Positions 49,903-59,371 are shown, counted from the first letter of the stretch. The stretch: DNA of 64,000 nt from an uncultured Paracoccaceae bacterium (GCA_947489445.1 CANLDN010000010.1:124001-188000), one strand, 5' to 3'. Translations and numbers: made by a program. The notes: a model not told the origin generated them from the sequence alone.

Positions 49903-50748
49903 ATGAAGCAAGAAACAATTGAAGCCGGCGACCTGTCATATGCACCATGCCGTTACGGAAGCTCGCGGATGTTGTTTCGCGGGCCGCGGCGCCGGTTGGA
50001 TCGTCCCTATATCGCTTTTGTCGGTGGGACAGAAACCTATGGAAAATTCATTGAAAAACCGTTTCCGGCATTGGTTGAAAAGGTCATGCGCCAGCCCTGC
50101 GTCAATTTCGGTTGTGTGAATGGCGGGATCGATGCGTTCGTGAATGACCGCACGATTATGGATATCTGCCACAATGCGGACATGACCGTTGTGCAAGTCA
50201 TGGGGGCCAACTACCTCTCGAACCGGTTTTATTCAGTGCACCCGCGGCGCAATGACCGGTTCCTGCGCGCCTCCACCGTGCTAGAGGCGATTTATAACGA
50301 GGTGGATTTTTCCGAATTCTCCTTCACCCGCCATATGCTGGGCACGCTCTACGCTCGTTCGCCTGAACGGTTTGATATCGTCGTCAACGAATTGCGGCAG
50401 GCTTGGGTCGCACGGATGAAAAACATGTTGGGGCAAATCGGCTCGCGCAGCATCCTTCTGTGGTTTTCCGAGGAAGAGTTAAGCGATGTTCATTGGTCTG
50501 AACGGGTGGGCCAGCTTCAGACTGACCCCTTGTTCATCACGCGACAGATGATGGAAGAATTGCGGCCCTTGGTCAAAGACATTGTTGTCGCCAACCCTTC
50601 CGAAACGGCGCTATCGCAAGGGACCGAAGGGATGTTCTTCCCCGAAACCCAACACAACGTTGCATCCGAAATGCTGGGCGTTGCGTGCCATGCAGAGGCC
50701 AGCACGGCCCTCGTGCCATCCCTGCGTGAACATCTATATACCCCATAG
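49903..50748 (+). CDS. DUF6473 family protein
   Basis: A 281-aa cytoplasmic protein of unknown function. Recognisable segments are RRRLDRPYIAFVGGTETYGKF-like near 30-50, the VNFGCVNGGIDAF strand and the FFPETQHN motif near the end, which recalls an SGNH/sulfotransferase-like layout (Gly-Gly-Thr-Glu early, His late). ATG 49903 is preferred, with GGGA upstream; ATG 49891 has no space for its ribosome site. It faces the etf operon, with a shared terminator. Confidence 0.72.
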   Translation: MKQETIEAGDLSYAPCRYGSSRMLFRGPRRRLDRPYIAFVGGTETYGKFIEKPFPALVEKVMRQPCVNFGCVNGGIDAFVNDRTIMDICHNADMTVVQVMGANYLSNRFYSVHPRRNDRFLRASTVLEAIYNEVDFSEFSFTRHMLGTLYARSPERFDIVVNELRQAWVARMKNMLGQIGSRSILLWFSEEELSDVHWSERVGQLQTDPLFITRQMMEELRPLVKDIVVANPSETALSQGTEGMFFPETQHNVASEMLGVACHAEASTALVPSLREHLYTP

Positions 50749-50751
50749 AAA

Positions 50752-50778
50752 AAGGCCCGCATTACCAATGCGGGCCTT
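50752..50778 (-). terminator. Terminator of the etf operon
   Basis: AAGGCCCGCATT and AATGCGGGCCTT pair in a perfect 12-bp stem with a 3-nt loop; the minus strand continues with TTTTT. It lies 21 bp after the etfA stop and 3 bp after the DUF6473 stop, so it can serve both. Confidence 0.88.
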
Positions 50779-50799
50779 CAAATTCGATGGGCGCGCTAA

Positions 50800-51726
50800 T
50801 CAGAGCTTTTCAGTCAGTTCCGGCACGGCATCAAACAGATCAGCCACCAGACCATAATCAGCCACCTGGAAGATCGGGGCTTCTTCATCCTTGTTGATGG
50901 CCACGATGATCTTGCTGTCTTTCATCCCCGCAAGGTGCTGGATCGCACCGGAAATACCGACAGCAACATAAAGATCAGGGGCGACCACCTTACCGGTCTG
51001 ACCAACCTGCCAGTCATTGGGGGCATAACCACTGTCCACAGCGGCACGGGACGCACCCACAGCCGCGCCCAGCTTGTCAGCCAGCTTTTCGATCAGGGCA
51101 AAGTCATCCTCGGACCCGACACCGCGACCGCCGGACACGACCACACCGGCGGACGTCAGTTCAGGCCGGTCAGAGGCCGCAACCTTGTCCTCGACCCATT
51201 CCGACAGGCCGGGATCACCAGCTGCGCCAATGGTTTCAACCGCAGCTGACCCACCCATGCCAGCGGCATCGAAGCCTGCGGTCCGGATCGTCATGACCTT
51301 CTTGGCGTCAGCGGACTTCACCGTCTGGATCGCGTTGCCCGCATAGATCGGGCGCTCGAACGTGTCGGCATCCACGATGCCAGTCACTTCGGAAATCACC
51401 ATCGCATCCAGCAGCGCAGCAACACGGGGCATGACGTTTTTCGCATCCGTCGTGCTCGGGGCCGCGATATGCGAATAATCACCGGCCAGCGAAACAATCA
51501 AATCGGCGGTCGGTTCCGCCAAACGGTGGCCCAATGCGGCATCTTCGGCGCATAGCACTTTGGCAACACCATCAATTTTTGCAGCTTCTGCCGCCGCTGC
51601 TGATGCAGACGCACCGGCACATAGCACCGTCACATCACCCAACGCCGTTGCGGCCGAAACAGCTTTTGCAGTCGCATCCACGGCCAATGCGCCGTCGGTG
51701 ACTTCACCAATCAGAAGAACAGCCAT
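50800..51726 (-). CDS. etfA: Electron transfer flavoprotein subunit alpha
   Basis: The FAD-binding subunit (308 aa) of ETF, which passes electrons from acyl-CoA dehydrogenases to ETF-ubiquinone oxidoreductase. The C-terminal FAD domain has SGRGVGSEDDF-like (about 206-216), GASRAAVDSGYAPNDWQVGQTG and YVAVGISGAIQHLAGM. Start overlaps the etfB stop by one base (TAATG), giving coupled translation of the two subunits. Confidence 0.97.
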   Translation of the reverse strand: MAVLLIGEVTDGALAVDATAKAVSAATALGDVTVLCAGASASAAAAEAAKIDGVAKVLCAEDAALGHRLAEPTADLIVSLAGDYSHIAAPSTTDAKNVMPRVAALLDAMVISEVTGIVDADTFERPIYAGNAIQTVKSADAKKVMTIRTAGFDAAGMGGSAAVETIGAAGDPGLSEWVEDKVAASDRPELTSAGVVVSGGRGVGSEDDFALIEKLADKLGAAVGASRAAVDSGYAPNDWQVGQTGKVVAPDLYVAVGISGAIQHLAGMKDSKIIVAINKDEEAPIFQVADYGLVADLFDAVPELTEKL

Positions 51727-52484
51727 TACACAGCCCCCGCTTCTTTGAGTTTCTCGACAAGCTCGTCCACAGAACCAACAAGGATACCCGCCTTGCGTGC
51801 CTCGGGTTCAGTTGTGCTGACAATGGTCAGACGTGGGCTGACGTCAACGCCGTAATCGGCGGGCGTTTTTTCATCCAGCGGCTTTTTCTTCGCCTTCATG
51901 ATGTTGGGCAATGATGCATAGCGCGGCTCGTTCAGGCGCAGATCAACCGTTACAATGGTCGGCATCTTCACCTTGATCGTTTGCAAACCGCCATCCACTT
52001 CACGGGTCACGGTGGCATGATCACCATCCACCGATACTTCGGAGGCGAATGTCGCCTGTGACCATCCCAGCAGGGCAGACAGCATCTGCCCGGTGGCGTT
52101 CATGTCATTATCAATCGCCTGTTTGCCACACAGAACCAGACCCGGTTCTTCTTCCTTGACCACAGCGGCCAGAATTTTGGCAACGGCCAGCGGTTCGATA
52201 TCCGTATGCACATCGTCAGCGGCGACCACCAGAATGGCACGGTCCGCACCCATCGCCAGTGCCGTGCGCAACGTTTCCTGCGATTGCTTCACGCCGATGG
52301 ACACTGCGACCACTTCGTCGACCTTGCCAGCTTCGCGCAGGCGAATGGCCTCTTCAACGGCAATTTCGTCGAACGGGTTCATGGACATTTTGACATTGGC
52401 AAGATCGACACCTGAACCGTCCGCTTTGACACGGACTTTCACGTTGTAGTCGATCACGCGCTTGACGGGTACGATGACCTTCAT
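51726..52484 (-). CDS. etfB: Electron transfer flavoprotein subunit beta
   Basis: The AMP-binding subunit of ETF, 252 aa. Begins MKVIVPVKRVIDYNVKVRVK, with MNPFDEIAVEEAIRLREAG and the LCGKQAIDNDMNATGQ signature loop. ATG 52484 is preceded by GGGAGAG; the longer frame to 52655 has no conserved sequence. First gene of the etfBA unit. Confidence 0.97.
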   Translation of the reverse strand: MKVIVPVKRVIDYNVKVRVKADGSGVDLANVKMSMNPFDEIAVEEAIRLREAGKVDEVVAVSIGVKQSQETLRTALAMGADRAILVVAADDVHTDIEPLAVAKILAAVVKEEEPGLVLCGKQAIDNDMNATGQMLSALLGWSQATFASEVSVDGDHATVTREVDGGLQTIKVKMPTIVTVDLRLNEPRYASLPNIMKAKKKPLDEKTPADYGVDVSPRLTIVSTTEPEARKAGILVGSVDELVEKLKEAGAV

Positions 52485-52776
52485 CTGCGTTTCTCTCCCA
52501 AAGAATCTGACATTAGTGGTTCTCGGAATGTTGTTATCGTGCGCCGCCAAGCAAAAACAGTGCAAAATCGACGCGGTATGGGGTGCAGACGCCACGTTCC
52601 GACGGCCGCGCAGGCGAAACCTCAGGCGGTCAGCGATTGAAATTCGCTGCGTCACCTTCGCAATTGTGATGAAGCTGCCAGCGTTTTTTGGACTATGTTC
52701 ATCGTCAAGTTAACAAAGTGCTGCTAAATATCAGCCGCCCGAAACAACACCGTCAGTTCGAATTGAGGACAAACAG

Positions 52777-53391
52777 ATGTATCATTTGCTGCGTTGCCTT
52801 GTTCTTGTGGGTCTGTTGCCCACAACAGCCGCCGCCGATATCGAAGAACGCTGCGAGGAGCTGTGGTTCGCGCGCAATGCCATGTTGAATGATGCGGGGT
52901 ACTGTTTTTCGACCACTTTGGGCAGAAGCCTGTTCAACAATGCCGACTGCACCACCAGGCAACCCATTGTGGACCGTCAGGTATCCGAACAGATTTCGAT
53001 TATTCAGCGGCTGGAACGCGATCCGCCTTTCGCGAGCATCACCCAAAGCGGCCAGCGAAAAAGCTGCCAAATCGATACGTCTCAAAGCAGCCTGAGCGAT
53101 GTGCGCTATATCGAGCTGCGTAAACGCGTGACGTTTCAACCAGCAACAGACGGCGCATCCGCCGGTTGCCTTGGCTATAATGGCGAACCGTTCCTGATCC
53201 ATGCGGCCCCGGACCCACAATCACGTGTGCTGGGCCGGGTTGAACCCGGGTTCAGCTTCAGCCTGTCGCATTTACCGTGGCGGGACTGGAACTTCGCGCT
53301 GGTCTGGAGGGACCCGTCAGAGGGCGACCCAATCACGATCGGTTGGTATCGTCATGATACGGGTCAAAATTGCAGCATTATCGCGGGTTAG
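52777..53391 (+). CDS. DUF4453 domain exported protein
   Basis: A 204-aa protein with a signal peptide (1-20, cut after AAA). Then a YARHG/DUF4453-like region (CEELWFARNAMLNDAGYCF, GRSLFNNADC) seen in rhodobacterial cell-envelope proteins, followed by a C-terminal SH3-like strand set (GEPFLIHAAPDPQSRVLG). Eight or so cysteines suggest disulfides in the periplasm. Function unknown. TGAGGA precedes the ATG. The 292-bp gap before it, shared with etfB, holds nothing else I can identify. Confidence 0.75.
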   Translation: MYHLLRCLVLVGLLPTTAAADIEERCEELWFARNAMLNDAGYCFSTTLGRSLFNNADCTTRQPIVDRQVSEQISIIQRLERDPPFASITQSGQRKSCQIDTSQSSLSDVRYIELRKRVTFQPATDGASAGCLGYNGEPFLIHAAPDPQSRVLGRVEPGFSFSLSHLPWRDWNFALVWRDPSEGDPITIGWYRHDTGQNCSIIAG

Positions 53392-53407
53392 TGCGCCTGA
53401 GGGCAGG

Positions 53408-53980
53408 TTACCGGTTCGCCCCTGGCACCCACAACACGTCATCCTTGCCATCGTTATTGGCAATGCGTGACGCCTGAAAAAACCAATCCGACAGCCGGTT
53501 CAGGTATTTTACCGCCGCCGGGTTCACCGATTCCATTGTGGCCAGTTCGACAGTCAGCCGCTCAGCCCGGCGCGACACGGTCCGGCACAAATGCAGATGT
53601 GCGGCCAGCGCCGACCCACCCGGCAGGATAAAACTGCGCAAAGGCTCGACCTTCTTGGTCATCGCGTCGATTTCGGCCTCAAGCCGCTCAACCTGCGCAT
53701 CAGACATGCGCAGCGGCGGATACTCCGCCTCGCCATCCTTTTCCATGTCCGGGCGGCACAGATCAGCCCCCAGATCAAACAGATCATTCTGAATCATCGT
53801 CAATTGCGCATCGATTTCCCCATTCGCATGCAACCGCGCCAGGCCAACCGTGGCATTCGTCTCGTCCACCGTGCCGTAAGATGTCACCCGGATCGCATGC
53901 TTTGCGACACGGCTACCGTTGCCCAACGCGGTTTCGCCCGCATCGCCCGTCTTGGTGTAGATTTTGTTCAGAACAACCAT
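53408..53980 (-). CDS. Cob(I)yrinic acid a,c-diamide adenosyltransferase, PduO type
   Basis: Adenosylates cob(I)alamin with ATP to make coenzyme B12. A 190-aa PduO/MMAB-type protein: the N-terminal NKIYTKTGDAGETALGNG (ATP loop), SYGTVDETNA, and the FILPGGSALAAHLHLCRTV and SRRAERLTV segments (cobalamin and ATP contacts), then NRLSDWFF. Start ATG 53980; 4 bp after the twin-TM gene, so co-transcribed. Confidence 0.94.
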   Translation of the reverse strand: MVVLNKIYTKTGDAGETALGNGSRVAKHAIRVTSYGTVDETNATVGLARLHANGEIDAQLTMIQNDLFDLGADLCRPDMEKDGEAEYPPLRMSDAQVERLEAEIDAMTKKVEPLRSFILPGGSALAAHLHLCRTVSRRAERLTVELATMESVNPAAVKYLNRLSDWFFQASRIANNDGKDDVLWVPGANR

Positions 53981-53984
53981 TGGC

Positions 53985-54188
53985 TCAGGCCCCCCGGCGC
54001 AAATAGACAAACAAAAGGATCAGCAGAACGGCAATGAACTGCGCACCAATCCGCCAGCGCATGATCTTGTTGGCGTATTTGCGGTTGAAATCACCACCTT
54101 TGCCAAACCCACCAATGCCAAGCAGCAAGATGCCCAACACGATCAGTACGGCAACGGCAACAAGCCAAAACAGCGGATCATCGGCCAT
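53985..54188 (-). CDS. Twin transmembrane helix small protein
   Basis: A 67-aa inner-membrane protein with two helices (about 6-27 and 46-63) joined by a basic loop (GKGGDFNRKYANKIMRWRIG), the layout of the HIG1-like twin-transmembrane small proteins of alphaproteobacteria. These sit beside PduO-type adenosyltransferases; some HIG1 relatives act in respiratory complex assembly, but that is not shown here. ATG 54188 has GAGGGG upstream; the GTG at 54194 is less likely. Confidence 0.85.
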   Translation of the reverse strand: MADDPLFWLVAVAVLIVLGILLLGIGGFGKGGDFNRKYANKIMRWRIGAQFIAVLLILLFVYLRRGA

Positions 54189-54248
54189 GTTCACGTCCCC
54201 TCAATTCTGTCCCCAGCGATGTAGCAGGCCACGGGGCGAAGGAAACCC

Positions 54249-55076
54249 TCAGGCGCGCAAAATCACCCAATCCAGCAGCCGGGTCGGCAACACCCGCCGC
54301 AATAAACCCATCAAATAGGTCGGCGTGGTCACATAATAACGCGGTTTCGGGCGGGGTGATGTCAGCGCGTGCAATAGTTTCTTCGTCACGGCAGAGGGCG
54401 GCAATTCAAACCGGTCTGGCCCGCTATCGGTGTAAAGCCGGGTCAGCACATCGGTATATTCTTCCGACCGGGCCGAATTTTCCCAATCAATCCACTGCTC
54501 AAAATGCGGGATCGCATTTTCGCGGATTTTCGATGTCACCGGCCCGGGTTCAATCAACACCACCTTGATCGGGGTGTTCGCCATTTCGACCCGTAATACA
54601 TCCGTCAGCCCCTCCAGCGCGAATTTGCTCGACACATAGGCACCGCGCCATTTCATCCCCACAAAGCCCAGAACCGACGAACAATTGATGATCCGCCCAT
54701 GCCCTTGCGCGCGCATCACCGGAATGACCAACCGGGTCAGCTCATGCCAGCCAAACACATTCGTCTCGAATATCGCGCGCAAGCCCGCGACCGGCAAATC
54801 CTCCACCGCGCCGGGGCAGGCATAGGCACCATTGTTGTAAAGCGCATCCAACGTGCCGCCCGTCGCCTCCAGCGTTTCGGCCAGCCCGTTTACGATGCTG
54901 TCGGGATCGGCATAATCGATCAGCGGGCTGTCAAACCCGTCCGCCTTCAACCTCTCGCAATCCTCCGCCTTGCGGCAACTTGCAAAAACACGCCACCCGG
55001 CGTCACGTAACCCGCGGGCCGCATCCAGACCAATGCCGGATGATGATCCCGTAATCAGTATTGATTTCTGTGTCAT
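54249..55076 (-). CDS. SDR family oxidoreductase
   Basis: A 275-aa short-chain dehydrogenase. Cofactor motif TGSSSGIG at 9-16; catalytic Ser133/134, Tyr147 and Lys151 (YVSSK). The usual NNAG motif reads NNGA here (81-84). The C-terminal extension with PRPKPRYYVTTPTYLMG resembles the uncharacterised SDR proteins that lie next to parC in rhodobacteria. Substrate unknown. Divergent from parC. Confidence 0.88.
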   Translation of the reverse strand: MTQKSILITGSSSGIGLDAARGLRDAGWRVFASCRKAEDCERLKADGFDSPLIDYADPDSIVNGLAETLEATGGTLDALYNNGAYACPGAVEDLPVAGLRAIFETNVFGWHELTRLVIPVMRAQGHGRIINCSSVLGFVGMKWRGAYVSSKFALEGLTDVLRVEMANTPIKVVLIEPGPVTSKIRENAIPHFEQWIDWENSARSEEYTDVLTRLYTDSGPDRFELPPSAVTKKLLHALTSPRPKPRYYVTTPTYLMGLLRRVLPTRLLDWVILRA

Positions 55077-55192
55077 CGCAACTGTTTGGCGCGGGCCGCG
55101 CCATCTGGCAAGTCGCAGCCCACCGCCAAAGCGGAAGCATGCCCAAATTTCCCTGCTTTACGCCGGAATCCCGCATCGCTAAACCGGTGGTC

Positions 55193-57529
55193 ATGAGTGA
55201 TGACAGCGACGCCGATCTTGGCCCCAACGATGTAACCGAAACCCTGCGGCGCGCCATTGGCGACCGCTATCTGACCTATGCGCTCTCCACGATCATGCAC
55301 CGCGCGCTGCCTGATGCGCGCGACGGGCTGAAGCCGGTGCACCGGCGCATCCTTTACGCCATGTCGCGTCTGCGGTTGTCACCGACCGGCGGCTTCCTGA
55401 AATCCGCCAAGATCAGTGGTGACACGATGGGTGATTTCCACCCGCATGGCGACGCCGCGATCTATGACGCGATGGCCCGGCTCGCGCAGGATTTCAACGT
55501 GCGCTATCCGCTTGTGGACGGGCAGGGGAATTTCGGCAATATCGACGGCGATAACCCCGCGGCCTCGCGATATACAGAGGCGCGGATGACCGCAGCAGCC
55601 GAGGCGCTGCTCGAAGGGTTGTCCGAAGATGCTGTCGATTTTCGCGACAATTACGATGGCCGCCTGACCGAACCGGCAGTCTTGCCGGCCACGTTTCCGA
55701 ACCTTCTCGCCAATGGCTCCAGCGGCATCGCCGTGGGGATGGCGACCAACATCCCGCCCCACAATCTGCATGAACTCATCGACGCCTGCCTGCATCTGAT
55801 CAAGACGCCTGATGCGCGTGACGACACGCTACTGAACTACATCCCCGGCCCCGATTTTCCGACCGGCGGCATCATCGTCGAACCACCCGAGAACATCGCC
55901 GAGGCCTACCGTACCGGGCGCGGATCATTCCGCTTGCGCGCGAAATGGGAAATCGAAGACCTTGGGCGTGGCACATGGCAAATCGTCGTCACCGAAATCC
56001 CCTATCAGGTCCAGAAATCCAAGCTGATCGAAAAACTGGCCGAGGTGATCCAACTTAAGAAGGTTCCGCTTCTCGCGGATGTCCGCGACGAAAGCGCCGA
56101 AGACATCCGCGTCATCCTCGAACCCCGTGCCAAGACCGTCGATCCAGAGGTCATGATGGGGATGCTCTTCCGCAACTCCGATCTGGAAACGCGGTTCAGC
56201 CTGAACATGAACGTCCTGATCGACGGGCTGACGCCAAAGGTCTGCTCGCTCAAGGAGGTACTGCGCGCCTTCCTTGACCACCGCCGCGATGTCCTGATCC
56301 GGCGTAGTAAATATCGGCTGGAGAAAATCGACCACCGGCTTGAGGTCCTTGAAGGATTCATCATCGCCTTCCTTCATCTGGACCGCGTGATCGACATCAT
56401 CCGCTACGATGACGATCCCAAACAGGCGCTGATGGTCGAAGACTGGGCCAAGGACCATGTGCGGGCGACCTCCGAAAAGGATTACGTATCACCCGTCGAT
56501 GACGATCCAGAGGTATCGCTGTCGGAAATCCAGGCAGAGGCGATCCTGAACATGCGCCTGCGCAGTTTGCGGCGTCTGGAAGAACTCGAACTGATCGCCG
56601 AACGCGACAAGCTGATGGAAGAACGCGCGGGCATCGAGGACTTGCTCGAAAGCGACGCCCTGCAATGGGCCAAGATCGCCGAACAACTCCGTGAAACCCG
56701 CAAGACTTTCGGCAATAGCAGCGAAGGCGGTGCGCGCCGCACCAAATTCGCCGAAGCCGCCGAAGTGGTCGAAGTGCCGTTAGAGGCGATGATCGACAAG
56801 GAACCGATCACCGTGGTCTGTTCCAAAATGGGCTGGGTCCGTGCCATGACCGGCCATATCGACCTGACCCGCGAGCTAAAGTTTAAGGACGGTGACGGCC
56901 CCCGCTTTATCTTCCACGCCGAAACGACTGACAAGCTGCTGGTGTTCGGTGCCAACGGACGGTTCTATACCGTCGGTGCCGCCAACCTGCCCGGCGGGCG
57001 CGGCATGGGCGAACCGCTGCGGTTGATGGTTGATCTGCCCAACGATGTCGAAATCGTCGATATCCTGATCCATAAACCCGGCGCAAAACTGATCGTCGCC
57101 TCTGCCGAAGGCAACGGTTTTGTGGTGCCAGAGGAAGAAGTGCTCGCCCAGACCCGCAGCGGTAAACAAGTGCTCAACGTCAAAGACACTGTCGCCAAGG
57201 TCTGCAAACGCGTGGCGGGTGACCATATCGCCGTGGCGTCCGAGAACGCCAAATTTCTCGTCTTCCCGGTCGATGAACTGCCCGAAATGAACCGGGGCAA
57301 AGGCGTGCGTATCCAGAAATACAAAAAGGCCACCGGACGGCAGGGTATGCTTGAACTCGATGGTGGTCTGTCGGACCTGACGACCTTTAACTGGGATGAC
57401 GGGTTGTCTTGGCCCATGGGTGGCGGCAAAACCCGGACCGAACCAGACATGACCGAATGGAAAGCCGCGCGGGCAGGGGTCGGCAAACGGCCCCCTTACG
57501 GCTTCCCCAAGAACAACAAGTTCACCTAG
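55193..57529 (+). CDS. parC: DNA topoisomerase IV subunit A
   Basis: Decatenates daughter chromosomes with ParE. A 778-aa protein; catalytic Tyr127 in ASRYTEARM, helix-turn-helix with DFHPHGDAAIYDAM, and a C-terminal beta-pinwheel (from about 500). It lacks the GyrA-box motif that would mark GyrA. The positions matching E. coli Ser80 and Glu84 of the quinolone-contact region are Ala88 and Asp92. ATG 55193 starts MSDDSDADLGPNDV; the upstream 44 codons overlap the SDR gene and are left out. Confidence 0.96.
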   Translation: MSDDSDADLGPNDVTETLRRAIGDRYLTYALSTIMHRALPDARDGLKPVHRRILYAMSRLRLSPTGGFLKSAKISGDTMGDFHPHGDAAIYDAMARLAQDFNVRYPLVDGQGNFGNIDGDNPAASRYTEARMTAAAEALLEGLSEDAVDFRDNYDGRLTEPAVLPATFPNLLANGSSGIAVGMATNIPPHNLHELIDACLHLIKTPDARDDTLLNYIPGPDFPTGGIIVEPPENIAEAYRTGRGSFRLRAKWEIEDLGRGTWQIVVTEIPYQVQKSKLIEKLAEVIQLKKVPLLADVRDESAEDIRVILEPRAKTVDPEVMMGMLFRNSDLETRFSLNMNVLIDGLTPKVCSLKEVLRAFLDHRRDVLIRRSKYRLEKIDHRLEVLEGFIIAFLHLDRVIDIIRYDDDPKQALMVEDWAKDHVRATSEKDYVSPVDDDPEVSLSEIQAEAILNMRLRSLRRLEELELIAERDKLMEERAGIEDLLESDALQWAKIAEQLRETRKTFGNSSEGGARRTKFAEAAEVVEVPLEAMIDKEPITVVCSKMGWVRAMTGHIDLTRELKFKDGDGPRFIFHAETTDKLLVFGANGRFYTVGAANLPGGRGMGEPLRLMVDLPNDVEIVDILIHKPGAKLIVASAEGNGFVVPEEEVLAQTRSGKQVLNVKDTVAKVCKRVAGDHIAVASENAKFLVFPVDELPEMNRGKGVRIQKYKKATGRQGMLELDGGLSDLTTFNWDDGLSWPMGGGKTRTEPDMTEWKAARAGVGKRPPYGFPKNNKFT

Positions 57530-57937
57530 ATGACGGGTCGTGTGCATAAATCATGCGCATGGTTTCTGCATCGTTTCTGCATGGATTGCACACGGGCGCT
57601 TTTGGTCGTTTTGCTGGTGTTTGGCCTGCTCGCTCCGCGCATGTCGGCGGTGCTGGCCCAAGTCATTCCCGGCATCCAAACCATGGTGATTTGCACCGGC
57701 GATCAGGTGATCACGCTGACCATCGGCGCGGACGGCGTGCCGGTCGAAACGGTCTCGGAAAACCCGCATCCTTGCGTCATGGCCGATGGGGTCACGCTGG
57801 CCACCAGTGACCTGCCGTTCTGGCAGAAACTGGCCGCAGACCACGCCCGCAGCTTCGCCATTCTGGAAAGCCCCCGGGCCGTTGACGATCACCTGATACG
57901 GCTTTCACCATCCCGCGCACCCCCTGTTGTGATTTGA
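57530..57937 (+). CDS. DUF2946-like small exported or anchored protein
   Basis: A 135-aa protein, starting on the base after the parC stop. A hydrophobic segment (about 22-43, RALLVVLLVFGLLAPRMSAVLA) forms a signal or anchor, followed by CTGDQVITLTIGADG and HPCVMADG with two cysteines, a layout seen in DUF2946-like proteins that accompany PepSY or copper-related membrane proteins. It precedes the PepSY gene by 41 bp. A metal-related role is a guess from context only. Confidence 0.6.
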   Translation: MTGRVHKSCAWFLHRFCMDCTRALLVVLLVFGLLAPRMSAVLAQVIPGIQTMVICTGDQVITLTIGADGVPVETVSENPHPCVMADGVTLATSDLPFWQKLAADHARSFAILESPRAVDDHLIRLSPSRAPPVVI

Positions 57938-57978
57938 TCTAACTCACTCAAATCAAATCAGAAAACAGGATTACATTC

Positions 57979-59283
57979 ATGACCGATGCAGCTGCGCCGG
58001 CACCGGACCGGTCGCAAATGACCGGTGGTGCCTTCTACCGTTTGGTGTGGAAATGGCATTTCCTCGCCTCGCTTTATGTCCTGCCCTTCATGGCGATGCT
58101 CGCCATCACCGGCGGCATCTACCTTTACAAACCGCAGATCGAAGAAGTGATCTATGCAGACCGCCTGAACGTCGAAATCGGGGCAGAGCGTCAAAGCTGT
58201 GAGGCGCAGATCGCGGCCCTTGGGGCGACTACCGACATCACCCGCATCCGCAGTATAAAGATCGAAGATCGGCCGAGCCGGTCAACCCTTATCGAATTCG
58301 ACGACACCAATAAAATCAGAACCTTAGCCTGGATCGATCCATACACATCCGAAGTTCTGGCGACCCAGCCACGCGACGAAACCGCCATGCGCATCCTGCG
58401 GAAATTCCACGGTGAATTGCTGCTCGGTGACTTTGGGACCAAGTTCGTCGAACTCGCTGCACACTGGGCCATCGTGATGTTCATCACCGGGCTATACCTG
58501 TGGTGGTCGCGCGGCCAGCGGACTGTGAAAAAGGCATTCTCGCCACCCTCTGGTAAAGGCCGCAGCTTCTGGCGCGAAACGCATTTGTTCACCGGCATCT
58601 TTGCCGCTGCGCTTGTCGTCCCGATCATCATCTCGGGTCTGCCATGGACGAATGTCTGGGGCAGCGGGCTGTCTTATGTTCAACAGCAGACCAACACAGA
58701 ATCCAAAAGCCTGCGCTTTGGCGGCGACATACCCAACTCAACCACCGGCGAAGGGACGCCCATCCCCTACGCACAGGTCTTCGACATCGCCGAGGCCCAA
58801 GGGCTGGTCGCCCACTATGAAACAAGGCCGCCGCGCAACGCCGTCGCCGCGTATTGGGTCCGTTCCGCCAGCATCAACCGGGCCGACCAGACAGAGCTGA
58901 TCATCGACCAATATACCGGCACCGTTCTCAAACGGCACGACTTCGCAGATAACCCCGCTTTGGCCCGGGTTGTGTCGCAGGGCATCTCTTTCCACCAGGG
59001 CGAGCTTTACGGATGGCTTAATCTGGCGCAGAATACTTTGGCTGCGGTGTTAGCTGTTGTTCTTTCGGTTTCGGGTTTTGTGGTGTGGTGGATGCGACGG
59101 CCGGCGGGATCACTTGGGGTTCCGGCGGCACCTGACGCATCACTGGGGACGGGGATGGTCGTTCTGGTGATCGGACTTGGCATTCTGCTGCCGCTTGTGG
59201 GCGCGTCGTTGATCGTCGCCCTTGTTCTGGACTGGTTGATTTTCCGCAAGCTTGGGTGGTTCCAAGGCCGCCCTGCGACCTGA
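57979..59283 (+). CDS. PepSY-associated transmembrane protein
   Basis: A 434-aa inner-membrane protein with four helices: about 24-47 (FLASLYVLPFMAMLAITGGIY), 155-180, 205-227 and a C-terminal pair from about 360 and 395. PepSY-type domains lie in the two large periplasmic loops. His residues in the helices (WKWHFLAS, HWAIVMF, RETHLF, SFHQGELYGW) are placed as heme ligands in the related PiuB/FpvG-type ferric-siderophore reductases, so a redox role in iron uptake is possible. Probably co-transcribed with the small gene before it. Confidence 0.82.
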   Translation: MTDAAAPAPDRSQMTGGAFYRLVWKWHFLASLYVLPFMAMLAITGGIYLYKPQIEEVIYADRLNVEIGAERQSCEAQIAALGATTDITRIRSIKIEDRPSRSTLIEFDDTNKIRTLAWIDPYTSEVLATQPRDETAMRILRKFHGELLLGDFGTKFVELAAHWAIVMFITGLYLWWSRGQRTVKKAFSPPSGKGRSFWRETHLFTGIFAAALVVPIIISGLPWTNVWGSGLSYVQQQTNTESKSLRFGGDIPNSTTGEGTPIPYAQVFDIAEAQGLVAHYETRPPRNAVAAYWVRSASINRADQTELIIDQYTGTVLKRHDFADNPALARVVSQGISFHQGELYGWLNLAQNTLAAVLAVVLSVSGFVVWWMRRPAGSLGVPAAPDASLGTGMVVLVIGLGILLPLVGASLIVALVLDWLIFRKLGWFQGRPAT

Positions 59284-59343
59284 CCTGACGCCCGGCGGCG
59301 GGCAACGATCCGCCGCCAACACGCCTTTGAAGCAGCGAACCAA

Positions 59344-59371
59344 CTGTCACAAAGCTGCAAAGAACCGTCAC
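59344..59371 (+). promoter_or_regulatory. PHO-box-like repeat upstream of phoX
   Basis: CTGTCACAAAGCTGCAAA matches the PhoB consensus (CTGTCAT-4-CTGTCAY layout) at 13 of 18 positions, and a further CCGTCAC follows at 59365-59371. It lies about 45-70 bp before the phoX start, in the right place for a phosphate-starvation promoter. Control by PhoB is inferred. Confidence 0.6.
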
